Shown piece by piece: positions 8,611-17,900 of a DNA stretch of 64,000 bases (positions within the stretch are counted from its first letter, which is position 1; the number at the start of each line of letters is the position of its first letter). Below the pieces are notes generated by a model. That model did no database searches and was not told where the DNA came from. It saw nothing but the letters and a program-made list of their open reading frames with translations. This DNA is from a virus, in the IMG/VR virus record IMGVR_UViG_3300037246_001555, positions 1 through 64,000 of that record; one strand, 5' to 3'. A program made the position numbers and the translations under genes.

Positions 8611-9227
8611 GGCTTTTGGAAAGTCCTGATACGGTCTACGTGAAATCCCGTCATCTCTTCCCACACGCCCGCCGCGGTCTCCTCAACGGCGCGGTGACTG
8701 AAGTCTTGGTTGGTATCGTGGAATGCGATCCACCCTCCCGATTTCACCATAGGTGCCCACGTATTGAAGTCCTTCTTTACGGCCTCGTAGGTGTGATCGG
8801 CGTCAATGAACACGAAGTTGAACTTGCGGTCCTCTAGTTTCTTAGCCCACGTATCTGTGCTGCCTGGGCATAGTTCGATCCACTTATCTACATTGAACTT
8901 GTCCATCTGGTAGTGAGCATCTCGCTGCTTGGCGTTCGTAGGGAATAGATCTACTGAGTAGATCTTGGCGTTGAGACCGTTTTCTCGCACACAATCAGCC
9001 ATCAAAATAGCTGACCCTCCCCGAGAATGGCCCAGATTGGCGTAGTCGCCGTCACCATGCAGCGCGGGGACGTCGTGAATGAAGCGCATCTCCGCATCAC
9101 TCAAAAGTGCTACATGCTTCAGCCGAGTCCAGATACGGTTCTTGGACTCGTTCTGGTAGTCTCCCCCTGTGGGGTGCCTTCTTGGATTCAGCTCATGGCT
9201 TCTATGTGATCTGTCTTCAGTAACCAT
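8607..9227 (-). CDS. Class I SAM-dependent methyltransferase (Methyltransf_24-like)
   Basis: A 206-aa protein whose start follows AGGGAGGTT. Motif I is YANLGHSRGGSAILMAD, the acidic strand is AKIYSVDLFP, and NFVFIDADHTYEAVKKDFNTWAPMVKSGGWIAFHDT is the signature of the Methyltransf_24/catechol-O-methyltransferase-like group (FIDADH and GGxxxxHD). Such proteins methylate sugars or small molecules. It overlaps the downstream rhamnosyltransferase-like gene by 4 nt and lies 10 nt after the terminase stop. Sugar methylation is inferred from the context. Confidence 0.8.
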   Translation of the reverse strand: MVTEDRSHRSHELNPRRHPTGGDYQNESKNRIWTRLKHVALLSDAEMRFIHDVPALHGDGDYANLGHSRGGSAILMADCVRENGLNAKIYSVDLFPTNAKQRDAHYQMDKFNVDKWIELCPGSTDTWAKKLEDRKFNFVFIDADHTYEAVKKDFNTWAPMVKSGGWIAFHDTNQDFSHRAVEETAAGVWEEMTGFHVDRIRTFQKP

Positions 9228-9237
9228 CGTAACCTCC

Positions 9238-11496
9238 CTATGCTTCGTTTCCGTAATGCCCTCGCCAGCCTGAACCCGGGACTCCTTGACTGTTCTTACC
9301 TCGTAGAACCTGCTGCCAGGCTTCCCTAGCGGACCCTGGCTCCCTTCTACTCAACCCCAATTCCTTCCTCTCACGATCTCTAAGAGCCGCTTCGAATTGC
9401 TCTTTCTCTAATGCCCAAGGGTCAGCAGCAGAGCGTGATGCACTTGACTTAGGTAGATTTACTTGCTGCGAGCAGATCATCCAAATTGCCAAGTACCAAG
9501 CGTCCAATACGTGATCCCCACGGAATGGGTCACTCACCAACCAGCCCTTTTTGTCTCCAGACTTGGACTCTCGTTCCCTATTCTCGGCCACGTCAAGGCA
9601 CTGTCGGACCTGATCATGGATCAGATATGAGCCCGGGGATTCATCTTCGGCCGTAAACGGAAAGTCCAGCAGATGGAAAAATAGATGGTTGTAGCGGGCC
9701 ATGTTGTTGATGAATTCCTGATTCTCTCGTCTCCAGTTCTCACCAAGCTTCGCCATGTTCTTGTGTCTTAGTTGGACGTCCATAGGCCAGGGCTGACCCT
9801 CATCAGCCAACTCTGTGAAGATTTGGTTTAGCATTGGAGCCTCGTCGGTGATGGTATACAGCCAACGATCCGGGTCCCCTCCCAAGGCTTCAATCCAGCG
9901 AGGAACCCGTGAGCGTAGAATGACCAAGTTCTTCTTCATAGTAGTGCGCTCATCGGAGTTGAAGTACTCCCACACAGTCACGATGTCATTGCCGTCGTAT
10001 GCTATGAGGCACCCGCCGAAGTTCCTTGGTCCCTGATCAATGCCTAGTATGAAGACGGCTCTGTCGAAGAAGTCGTCTTCAATCATGCGGAGGTGGTCAT
10101 CCCGTACTAGGCCGAACTTGGCGCCTTCCGCGGATACACCTATGCCCTCGAACTCCGAGGCGTACTCCTCGTCAGTAAGCTCCATCCGTGCCGCGTCCAA
10201 CTCGGACTTCACGAATTCAGGGTTGTCTTGGGGGTCTAGTCGAGTGACTAGCATGGAAACGTTCCAAGGGCATCCATTTGCAATCAGACGTTGATCCCGC
10301 TTCCAGCGAATCATCCTGCCCGTCTTAGGGTCGCGACCGTGCATGTTGGTCAGACGCCCTATGAATCCCGCTACGCCCTTAGGCGTACCTAGGGCGACGA
10401 TACGACCTAGACGCTCTGACATACGAGCACGAAGCTCCTCGTAGATGTCAGCAGGCAGCCATCCAGGCTCCGCGCACAGTGCGAATTCCAAGGCATGCCC
10501 GGTAATCGAGCCCTTGGATTTTGCTGACTTGACCCGGATCTCTGAGCCCCACTTCGTTGTCATGATCATTTCGCCGGTCTTCTTGTCGTGGACTACGTTG
10601 ACCATCTGCTTGTAGTAGGGGAAGAAGAGGGCGTTGAGGAAGTTCTTGATGTACTCTACCTCCTTGGAAGCCCGGTCGTAGGTCTCCGCTAGAATCCAGA
10701 TTTCAACCCCAGGCAAACAGATAGCCATAGTGGCTATCAGCCCGAGTAAGTAAGACTTACCAGCACGCGCGGCACCTTCGCCTACGACATGGCGTTCTGG
10801 CGCGCATAGAATACGAACTTGTCCTGCGTGGGGGGTACGGCGCGGATCGCACCGTTTGATGATTTCCATTTGACGGTCAAAGCGCCGCGGAATCTTTGTG
10901 GTGCCCTTGGTTGCGCCCGTCTTATCTCGCCAGTCGGCTAGCCTTGAGTTGCGAATGTCCGCAAGAGCGAAGGAGCTGTGGCAAGCCGGGCAGTGAGCCG
11001 TTTGATACCGCCAAGCCAGGTCGATCCACTTGTAGATCAGGTTCACGTCCTTGCCTGGATCGTGAAGCTTTTTGAGCATCTTGATGGCGTTGAAGCGGTC
11101 AGCAGCCTTGGCCTTGGGGTTGTCTCTTAGCTTCTCTAGAACTTTGAAGGCGTACTCTCGGAGATCTCCCTTGTGCATCTCTCCGAAGTCAACGCGCATT
11201 GACTCCTTGGCCTTCTCCTCAGCCAAAGCTCTATCAGTGTGTTTCTGTATCTCAGCCTTGATACGAGGTGCTCGGGCTAGATTCCTAGCATTATCGTTCT
11301 CTTTGGAGCCAGGCTCAGACGCCCAGCCGAGCGCTATCCTTGAAGCCTCGACGCCTCCCATGCCGGTGTCAGCAATCAGCTTAGCGAAGTGTATTTCTTT
11401 AGGGCTACAGCGCTTTCGGTACCCCGTGTTACCGGCCTTTATGGGGTCGGGCTTAGTCCCCTTCGGGGAGCCAGTACCCTGAGTCTTCTTGCTCAT
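9238..11496 (-). CDS. terL: Terminase large subunit with small-subunit-like N-terminal domain
   Basis: The ATG at 11496 follows AGGAGGAGGACG; a longer frame to 11553 lacks such a site. The product is 752 aa. Residues about 30-95 (CSPKEIHFAKLIADTG through RAPRIKAEIQKHTDRALAEE) resemble the helix-turn-helix DNA-binding unit of Terminase_2 small subunits. A CPAC pair is at 169-172. The packaging ATPase has Walker A GEGAARAGKS (239-248), an acidic Walker B position at E343 (FALCAEPG, where the usual DE is AE), and a coupling segment VALGTPKG. The nuclease has GIDQG (485-489) and a C-terminal HVLDAWYLAIWM. It cuts and packages DNA at the portal. No separate small subunit is recognisable in the window. 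Confidence 0.9.
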   Translation of the reverse strand: MSKKTQGTGSPKGTKPDPIKAGNTGYRKRCSPKEIHFAKLIADTGMGGVEASRIALGWASEPGSKENDNARNLARAPRIKAEIQKHTDRALAEEKAKESMRVDFGEMHKGDLREYAFKVLEKLRDNPKAKAADRFNAIKMLKKLHDPGKDVNLIYKWIDLAWRYQTAHCPACHSSFALADIRNSRLADWRDKTGATKGTTKIPRRFDRQMEIIKRCDPRRTPHAGQVRILCAPERHVVGEGAARAGKSYLLGLIATMAICLPGVEIWILAETYDRASKEVEYIKNFLNALFFPYYKQMVNVVHDKKTGEMIMTTKWGSEIRVKSAKSKGSITGHALEFALCAEPGWLPADIYEELRARMSERLGRIVALGTPKGVAGFIGRLTNMHGRDPKTGRMIRWKRDQRLIANGCPWNVSMLVTRLDPQDNPEFVKSELDAARMELTDEEYASEFEGIGVSAEGAKFGLVRDDHLRMIEDDFFDRAVFILGIDQGPRNFGGCLIAYDGNDIVTVWEYFNSDERTTMKKNLVILRSRVPRWIEALGGDPDRWLYTITDEAPMLNQIFTELADEGQPWPMDVQLRHKNMAKLGENWRRENQEFINNMARYNHLFFHLLDFPFTAEDESPGSYLIHDQVRQCLDVAENRERESKSGDKKGWLVSDPFRGDHVLDAWYLAIWMICSQQVNLPKSSASRSAADPWALEKEQFEAALRDRERKELGLSRREPGSAREAWQQVLRGKNSQGVPGSGWRGHYGNEA

Positions 11497-11656
11497 CGTC
11501 CTCCTCCTGTTTGTCCCAAGGGCATCCCGGCCGCTCCGGTGTAGTAGTCGCAAGGGCTTTTTCGAGCGCCTCGATTACTCGTTCGTCAGGGCTAGCGTCT
11601 TGCTTAGGGACCCAAGCGCTCAATTCTTGAAGTGCGCGGGATAGTTTATCACTCAA
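11453..11656 (-). CDS. Small acidic protein of unknown function upstream of terminase
   Basis: A 67-aa frame starting at TTG, whose bases overlap the stop of the gene upstream (TTGA), and overlapping the terminase start by 44 nt. It has a helical N-terminal half (DKLSRALQELSAWVPKQ, then ERVIEALEKALATT) and a very acidic tail (EEDDEQEDSGYWLPEGD). It contains the ribosome-binding site of the terminase gene. The length and position would fit a packaging or lysis accessory, but no family is recognised. The TTG start makes the call moderate. Confidence 0.5.
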   Translation of the reverse strand: MSDKLSRALQELSAWVPKQDASPDERVIEALEKALATTTPERPGCPWDKQEEDDEQEDSGYWLPEGD

Positions 11657-11955
11657 TTAACGAAGGCCGCCACCGCAATACCGGCAATGCTAACAGCCAG
11701 AGATACAGCTCCGGCCACAATTACCGCCGCCCGCTTCAAGCCCTTCAACTCTCCTTCACGCGCCGCTTCACGAATAAGAAGCGTGTCGATCTTTCCGTCT
11801 AGGACGGACACTTGATCGCTTAGCCGATCAAAATTAGCTTCGTCCTGCTCAGTATGATCGGTCAGCCGCTGACTCAGCACCGCAAGCCCGCTGTCTATGG
11901 CTGCCAGTCGATCCTCAGCAACCTCAACTTTTCTTTCAATCAGCTCTATTTCCAT
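11653..11955 (-). CDS. Coiled-coil plus membrane anchor protein (XhlA-like, candidate lysis accessory)
   Basis: A 100-aa protein. Residues 1-65 form a heptad-rich coiled coil (ERKVEVAEDRLAAIDSG through VLDGKIDTLL), followed by a basic stretch (KGLKRA) and one C-terminal membrane segment (AVIVAGAVSLAVSIAGIAVAAF). This coiled-coil-then-TM layout matches XhlA/hemolysin-type phage proteins that assist holins. It starts one base into the stop of the M15 peptidase gene (TAATG-type overlap at 11955), so it is coupled to a muralytic gene. A minor holin or membrane tether is likely; a tail-associated membrane protein is the alternative. Confidence 0.6.
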   Translation of the reverse strand: MEIELIERKVEVAEDRLAAIDSGLAVLSQRLTDHTEQDEANFDRLSDQVSVLDGKIDTLLIREAAREGELKGLKRAAVIVAGAVSLAVSIAGIAVAAFVN

Positions 11956-13442
11956 TATGCGGATTCCTTGTCTGGGAAGTATTTCTCAATCAGGCCAGCG
12001 TGTGCTCTGAGACCTCGGCGAGAAATGCTGCTGGTTTTTCCTGATACTTTGAGATGGTCAGCGAGGGACTCTTTGGTTTCTCTGTTGTCGCGCTCTATGT
12101 GTAGGTGAACATTATTCCCCGATCCGTGAAGAATGTATTCGAAATCGCCCTTTCGCCATAGCTTGCCTTTTTGGCCGTGGACCTTTACTTTGATGCCTTC
12201 CCCAGGCAGGCTATCTGTCAATTTCTTGATCGCTGAGGAGGAGGCGTTCTTCAAGCGAAAGTCTACGGCTTCTCCTATTTCATGCAAACTCCAGTCTCCT
12301 CTGTCCCTGCGCCCCGAGGTGATTTCTGGGGTGATGCCTGCTTCTCGTAGGATAGGTGCAATCTCTTCAATAGCAGGCCCCAGCTCAGCGCTTAGATTCT
12401 TCACGTCAATGTCTTTACCTTGGGCCACTTGAACGCCCGCACGCTCCATGAAATCCGTGAATACGGGCTCAGTAGCTTCAGCAACCTCATTAGGCTGCCG
12501 GCTCTGTCTAAATGCCTCAGCAGACATACGCATACGTGATTTATCTCGCGGGTTGAGGCCGCTCATAATCTCAGTGCCGGGCTCCTCCGGTGCGAAAGGG
12601 GAGTTTCCTCCTGCCAGTTGCTCCTTGGCATGAGAGACGGCTTTGTTCATGATAGACTGATGCTCTCGCGCGTCCCCTCCTTGCGCTAGATATGACACCT
12701 CATCCTCAGAAAGCGCGGGTACGATAGCGGGAACCAGTGTTTCCTCACCGTCAATCTCCACGCCCACGGAAACTTCAGACATCATACGGTCTGATCCGTC
12801 TTGCATGGGAATGAGACCTAGCCATCCCTCGCCTTTCTCAGTACCGTCCTCACGCCGGCCGTAGCCTTCTTGGCTGGGCGTAGCCGCAATCTCAGGCGCT
12901 AGTCCGCCAGTCAGGTACTGAGCCCACTCCGCGCCGCTTTCCCCCTTTTCGCGGGTATGGAAGCGGTCTCCGTGGTACTCGAAACCTTCTTGACCGGCCT
13001 TGCGTGCTTGGGTAAACGCCTGCTTGAAAGAGAGGGGTTTGCCTTCTTCTGGGGCCTGATCAATGATCTGCTCCCACTGCCTAGGGTCGGTGAAGACCTT
13101 CTTGCCTTCGGGTATGGGAGGGGCTACGCGGACTGGCGCTTGGGTGAGAACTTCGCTAGCTGCTCCCTCAACGGATAGCGCGATAGTTTCAGTACCCTCG
13201 TCGGAGCTGGCAAAGCGGCTCGCAAGGCTAGTAAGGGTGATGGGGTCTGGCTTCTGGCGCGTGGAGGCAAGAATAGACCCGTGGATGCGCTCACGCTCCT
13301 GCTGGGTGTCCGCCATCTCCAGATTCTGGAACTGGCGCCAAGTAGCCGTAACGGGGTTGCTAGGAGGGGCGGCTGCTACCGGGGCAGCTACCGGCTCCTC
13401 AGGGACGCTGTACTTGTCGAGGAACCATTCGGGGAGGGCCAA
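11955..13442 (-). CDS. Virion-type multidomain protein with C-terminal M15 peptidase domain
   Basis: A 495-aa protein. The N-terminal 200 residues carry segments known from podovirus virion proteins: FTQARKAGQEGFEYHGDRFHT, then a WLGLIPMQDGSDRMMSEVSVGVEI block with LVPAIVPALSEDEVSYL. The C-terminal domain has M15 D,D-carboxypeptidase zinc ligands: H387 and D394 (SLHEIGEAVD) and H446/H448 (HLHIE), after ITSGRRDRGDWS. It should cleave peptidoglycan stem peptides. The combination of virion-type and M15 parts suggests a particle-borne wall-opening enzyme, although a plain endolysin is possible because it is followed by a XhlA-like gene. The start lies about 25 nt after the preceding stop. Confidence 0.75.
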   Translation of the reverse strand: MALPEWFLDKYSVPEEPVAAPVAAAPPSNPVTATWRQFQNLEMADTQQERERIHGSILASTRQKPDPITLTSLASRFASSDEGTETIALSVEGAASEVLTQAPVRVAPPIPEGKKVFTDPRQWEQIIDQAPEEGKPLSFKQAFTQARKAGQEGFEYHGDRFHTREKGESGAEWAQYLTGGLAPEIAATPSQEGYGRREDGTEKGEGWLGLIPMQDGSDRMMSEVSVGVEIDGEETLVPAIVPALSEDEVSYLAQGGDAREHQSIMNKAVSHAKEQLAGGNSPFAPEEPGTEIMSGLNPRDKSRMRMSAEAFRQSRQPNEVAEATEPVFTDFMERAGVQVAQGKDIDVKNLSAELGPAIEEIAPILREAGITPEITSGRRDRGDWSLHEIGEAVDFRLKNASSSAIKKLTDSLPGEGIKVKVHGQKGKLWRKGDFEYILHGSGNNVHLHIERDNRETKESLADHLKVSGKTSSISRRGLRAHAGLIEKYFPDKESA

Positions 13443-13466
13443 ATTGTATCTCCAGTAGGTCGCAGT

Positions 13467-13829
13467 TCACACTGAAACTCGTTTCTTTGAGCACGCTTCC
13501 GCAAACTCAGGACAGTCTTTCGAGTCGGTATGCGTTTTGACCCTGTTGTCTTCCTTGCTTGTTACCCACCCCATTTGGTTTAGCACATCTTCAGGCACTA
13601 GCCAGTGGTTCTCGTGGTGACAGCATGGACAAGCCCCGAGAGTCAAAGCTTCGTTGAACATAGCCTCGAAGAACGTCTCGCTCTTTGAGGCCTCGTTTAG
13701 CTCATTGATGATTTGGAGTCGCACTGATTCTGAGGTAGACGGGTCCACCAACAGCTCTGCAAGCGCAGCAGCATTCTGCTCATCAAAATCTTCAATTAGG
13801 TTGTCGGACTTTTTGCTTGTCAAGTGCAT
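13467..13829 (-). CDS. Cys/His-rich small protein, possible zinc-binding
   Basis: A 120-aa protein with a helical, acidic first half and a C-terminal half holding ACPCCHHENHWLVPEDV, followed by KDCPEFAEAC. The CxxC and CxxxxxC pairs plus histidines suggest a zinc site. The function is unknown. The 19-bp promoter motif ends only 6 nt before the ATG, so a transcript from that promoter would be almost leaderless, with GGGAG directly before the start codon. Read-through from the integrase unit could also express it. It begins the unit that contains the M15 peptidase, the XhlA-like protein and the terminase. Confidence 0.6.
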   Translation of the reverse strand: MHLTSKKSDNLIEDFDEQNAAALAELLVDPSTSESVRLQIINELNEASKSETFFEAMFNEALTLGACPCCHHENHWLVPEDVLNQMGWVTSKEDNRVKTHTDSKDCPEFAEACSKKRVSV

Positions 13830-13834
13830 TCTCC

Positions 13835-13853
13835 CTAGTAAATAATACCGTTT
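13835..13853 (-). promoter_or_regulatory. Phage promoter motif (T7-type), minus strand
   Basis: Exact copy of the consensus AAACGGTATTATTTACTAG read on the minus strand, followed by GGAGAATG. If the first G after ACTA is +1, the leader before the ATG at 13829 is only 6 nt. It would drive the M15 peptidase, XhlA-like and terminase genes. Confidence 0.75.
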
Positions 13854-13878
13854 GGTCGAATGATGAAGCAGTTTGATT

Positions 13879-14697
13879 TTACTTGACGATACGTTTCACT
13901 TCTGGAAGGAAATCGAGCGCCACCACATCTTCAGACGTTAGGTTCCAGTAGATCTCTAGAGTGGTTACGACACTGCTGTGCCCTAGCCAGGAGGCAACCT
14001 GCTTTGGATTGACCCCGCTGGTCAGGGCTAGTGAGGCGAATGTGTGGCGCAGATCGTGGAATCGGATTGGCTGTATGTGGGCATATGAACATAGTCGTCG
14101 GAGCGCGGGGTTCGGGTCGAATTGTTCAAACACTTTCTCGGAGGGTTTACGTAGAAGGAAGTTTCTAGCTTCTGCAAGTGACCGGGATAGTTCTGCGCTC
14201 ATCGGAACGAGTCTGCTCCGTCCGCTTTTAGTGGGCCCGTCATACGAGTGAGAGATTTTGATCTTTCCTTGGAGCATGTCGATATCTCCACATCGAAGGC
14301 CGAAGATCTCCCCCCTACGTAGACCGGCGTGCATAGCCAGAAGCATTACAGGGTAGAATTTGGGGTTCAGCTTTCGGGTGACTTCCATTAGGCTGCCTGC
14401 CTGTTTGACGCTCAAGGACGTCACTTCCTTTTGCTGCTCGCTCCGGCTGAGCGCGCGTATGAATCTCTGAGTGTCCACCTTTGGTCCGCCCTTGAATTCT
14501 ATGTAACGTCCCAGCAAGCGGATCAGCGTCTTTAGCGTGTTCCTAGATAGCCCTTCTCCTTCCCATATAGTCAAAATACTCCGTGTGGCGTCATCATTCC
14601 ACCCATCCCAGGGAGTTCCAGCAATATGACGCCTGTACAGGCTCTGGTATGTTTTGATCGTGTTTGGTCGTCCGTAGAACGTGTCTTCAAAGTCCAT
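13879..14697 (-). CDS. int: Tyrosine-family site-specific integrase
   Basis: A 272-aa recombinase with all catalytic residues: R127 (HAGLRRGEIFGLR), K157 (PTKSGRSR), H214 and R217 (HDLRHTFAS), H240 (WLGHSS) and the nucleophile Y250 (EIYWNLT). Residues 1-85 form a short SAM-like core-binding domain (YQSLYRRHI, then SRNTLKTLIRLLGRYI). There is no extra arm-binding domain, so it is a compact enzyme. The start follows GAGGAGACACTACA, directly behind its own copy of the 19-bp promoter. It should join phage and host DNA at an att site; no tRNA-like attachment core is seen beside it. Confidence 0.92.
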   Translation of the reverse strand: MDFEDTFYGRPNTIKTYQSLYRRHIAGTPWDGWNDDATRSILTIWEGEGLSRNTLKTLIRLLGRYIEFKGGPKVDTQRFIRALSRSEQQKEVTSLSVKQAGSLMEVTRKLNPKFYPVMLLAMHAGLRRGEIFGLRCGDIDMLQGKIKISHSYDGPTKSGRSRLVPMSAELSRSLAEARNFLLRKPSEKVFEQFDPNPALRRLCSYAHIQPIRFHDLRHTFASLALTSGVNPKQVASWLGHSSVVTTLEIYWNLTSEDVVALDFLPEVKRIVK

Positions 14698-14710
14698 TGT
14701 AGTGTCTCCT

Positions 14711-14729
14711 CTAGTAAATAATGCCGTTT
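14711..14729 (-). promoter_or_regulatory. Phage promoter motif (T7-type), minus strand
   Basis: Minus-strand copy AAACGGCATTATTTACTAG followed by AGGAGACACTACA and the integrase ATG. The ribosome-binding site lies inside the first transcribed bases. It is back to back with the plus-strand copy at 14792, 62 bp apart. Confidence 0.75.
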
Positions 14730-14791
14730 ATCCTGAGTGAACAGCCGGATAAAGATAATTAAAGTAAGATAGATAGCTTAAACAAAGTGTA

Positions 14792-14810
14792 AAACGGTAT
14801 TATTTACTAG
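14792..14810 (+). promoter_or_regulatory. Phage promoter motif (T7-type), plus strand
   Basis: Exact consensus AAACGGTATTATTTACTAG followed by AGGGA. It precedes the large tail-fibre genes with a leader of about 120 nt and diverges from the integrase promoter. Confidence 0.8.
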
Positions 14811-14929
14811 AGGGATTTTCGATCCAACTAGGGATAGTTGAAGGGAATCTATTTATATGCGACTACCCGTCGTGCTTCCACTCAAGCTTCAGCAAGGCGA
14901 GCTTCATGATCTACGTTGAGGAGAGTTAA
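14811..14929 (+). other. Leader of the tail-fibre unit with hairpin and a possible 20-codon frame
   Basis: The leader carries the inverted repeat CAACTA-GGGA-TAGTTG (14825-14840) and, just before it, GGAT-tttcg-ATCC. A small frame at 14857-14919 (20 codons, weak GGGA site) ends 10 nt before the TTG start of the fibre gene. It might be a leader peptide or chance. Confidence 0.35.
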
Positions 14930-17900
14930 TTGTCCATAACGACGATTATTCAGTCTGATATAGAATCGCGGGATAATGACTATATAGGTCTTGCCTCAAA
15001 TAATACTGACGCTGAAGAAATAAATTTGGTGGTTGGTGACGTATTTTTAGGTATTCAATCGAGTTTCTTGTGTGGGTTCAATAACGCTGTTGTGCCTCCA
15101 AATTCGGAGATTACCTCTGCTGTTTGTGATTTCTTTACTGACCCGTTGTTTGGTCCTCCACAAACTGGGGCGATAACGTGCGATATTAAAGCACCTGACC
15201 GTGAGGCCGGCAGCGATGATGGTAGCCTCAAATATTTTCCGTTCTACGGCCGCGATACCGAGGTGGGTATAGGATGGCGATTTCACGGCAGCGATACATT
15301 TCATGTTCATGTTAAGTCAGATGTAGGAGGTACGATTGCTGATACTACAGGAGTTGCTACAACCAGATCTGACCCTGTAGCACAAACCTCCGGTATTAAT
15401 GAAGTAGCTCAGAAATTTACTGTAGGTACTAGCGTAACTTTAGGATCGGTAGATTTGACACTTGCTAGGGTAGGGACTGGCGGTGGAAATTGGCAAGCGT
15501 CCATAGTGGCTCCCCTATCGTCACCGTCTGACGGATCTATTCCTGGCAATCAGAACGCCACAGTATTTGTTAGGCCTAATTTAGCTATATCTGATGTTGT
15601 TGTAGGCTCTACTATTTCTACCTCTGAAACGGTTGTTACATTCAGCTTCAGCGGTGACGAGCAAGTAACTCTTCCAGCAGGCGACTATTATGTTAGGTTG
15701 TTCAAGAGTGACGGAGACGTTACTGACTCTTCTAACTATTTGAACACGTATCTTAACCGTACTTTTCTTGGCTCGGCAGGTATGAGGCATACTGCGAACG
15801 TGGTTGGATTGGGGAAATTCAACTACCCGGTTGACGCTGATATACTTGTCGCAGCTCGAACTTTTGAGCTTTCCACTAGCGTTGCTTGGGTGATGCCCGA
15901 CCCTATGAATCAGCTTACACGGCATTCAACTCCTAGCTTGGCCGTTCTCGTACAGGAAATCGTAGACGACCCGGGATATATTCAAGGTAATCACATTGCT
16001 TTAAACTTCACGGCTACAGGCGAGACCAATAAGAGATCGCTTATCGCATTTATAGCTGCGATACCTGCGCTTGGACCTAGACTTCACATAACCTATAAGC
16101 CCGCGCCCACGATTACCTTAAATCTAGGGTCAATCTCACAGGGCGTTACGGTTAACATGAACGGGTTCATATCTGCGGATAGTATTGAACCAGCACAAGA
16201 CGATGCAGACCTTGTGCTTGATGTTACGGGCGTAACTGCTGGACAATTTGAGTTGACTACAGACTCCGGCACGGCTATTACACAGTTTACGCAGGGCCAG
16301 ATTGATAGCAGCCTGGTTGTGTTTGTTCCTGATGGTACAAACGTAACGCCAGCATGGTCTGTGCAGGCCACCGACGACATTCCGCTGAAGTCGAATGTGA
16401 TACCTGCTATCGTGATTTTTACAGCCCTGGACCCATCGCTCGACGTCAATCAACTGACTCTCATTCGAGCTGCGACCGTCTCGATTACTGCTGCTGAGAT
16501 GCTGGCCTCTGACACAGGACAAGATGACGCTGATCTGATATTTACTGTATCATCTGTTACAGGAGGTCAGTTCGAACGAGTAAGTGCTTCGGGTATTGAG
16601 ATTACTACGTGGACACAGTCAGAGGTAACTGCCAATGACATAGTGTTCATTGATGACGGTAACGTGACCGCGCCGTCTTACGATCTGTCTGTAACGAATA
16701 ATGCTAGCTTGTTTGACGGCCCTGACGCTGCTACTATTACTTTTACGGCTCCACTGCCGGTAATCAGTACCAACCAACTAACGCTAGTCCGTGCTGAAAC
16801 AGTTCTGATTACTGCTGCTGAAATGCAGGCTAGTGATCTAGCTCAAAGCAACTCTACTCTGGTATTTACCGTTTCGAGTGTTTCCGGGGGGCAATTCGAA
16901 AGAGTTAGCGCCCCCAGTGTTGCGATCACTACGTGGAATCAATCCGAAGTCACGGCCAGCGACATCGTCTTTATTGACAATGATGATGCTACCGCTCCTT
17001 CGTATGACTTACTGATCACAAATGATGCCAGCCAAACTGACGGTCCTGATGCGGCTACGATTACTTTCACTACTGGACCGACCCTTGTAACCAATCAGCT
17101 AACGCTCACGCAAGGACAGACGGTTGGCCTTACGTCCAACGTTATGCGGGCGACGGCTACAGACGCAGATCAGGACGAAGGCGATCTGATCTTTACGATC
17201 TCATCGCTAACTAACGGACAGTTCCAGAGGCTGAGCGCGCCCGGCATTGTGATTACTACGTGGACACAGTCCGAGGTTACGGCCGGGGACATTGTGTTCA
17301 TTGACGATGATGATCGTATAGCACCTGCCTACGATCTGTCTGTTACGAATGACGAGAGCGTCTCAGACGGCCCGTTCGCGGCTACCATCACCTTCTCGTT
17401 TAGGCGTTGGACTGAGGTTGCAGGACCTTCTCGGGTAGATAAGTACGAATGGCGCCTACCCAACAACGATCAGTTGCATGTGGAACAGACTGTGGGTCCG
17501 GGTGACTTGTTGATCAAGCCTGAGGACATTTCCCTCAAGCCTACTAAGTCACCCAAACGCTCAGGCATACAGCACGGACAGGACGACTGGGACTTTGATC
17601 CCATACCGGTTACGAGATGGTATGTCGCATCCGAGACAGTAATGCCCGGTAGTTGGACGGATGTTGATGGGCCTACCAAGCTAGATAAGTACGAATGGCG
17701 ATTGCCAAACAACGGGGACCAGCACGGAGAACAGACAGTCGCCCCTGGAGATCTGCTGATCAAGCCAAGTCAGCTTGAGCTGGTACCAACTAAGTCGCCT
17801 AAACGCTCAGGCATACAGCACGGACAGGACGATTGGAACTTCAACACCGTACCTGATACCTCATGGTATACAGCCTCTGAACCTCTAGTAGGGGGTTGGA

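Noticed and set aside
13063-13458. Open frame of 131 codons on the plus strand opposite the M15 peptidase gene
   Set aside because: It lies wholly antisense to a well-supported gene and the translation is low-complexity Arg/Ser/Gly-rich with no motif.
14813-14825. GGAT-tttcg-ATCC hairpin looking like a tRNA T-arm and possible attP
   Set aside because: The loop has five bases rather than seven, and no acceptor or anticodon arms follow. No tRNA or att core can be claimed.
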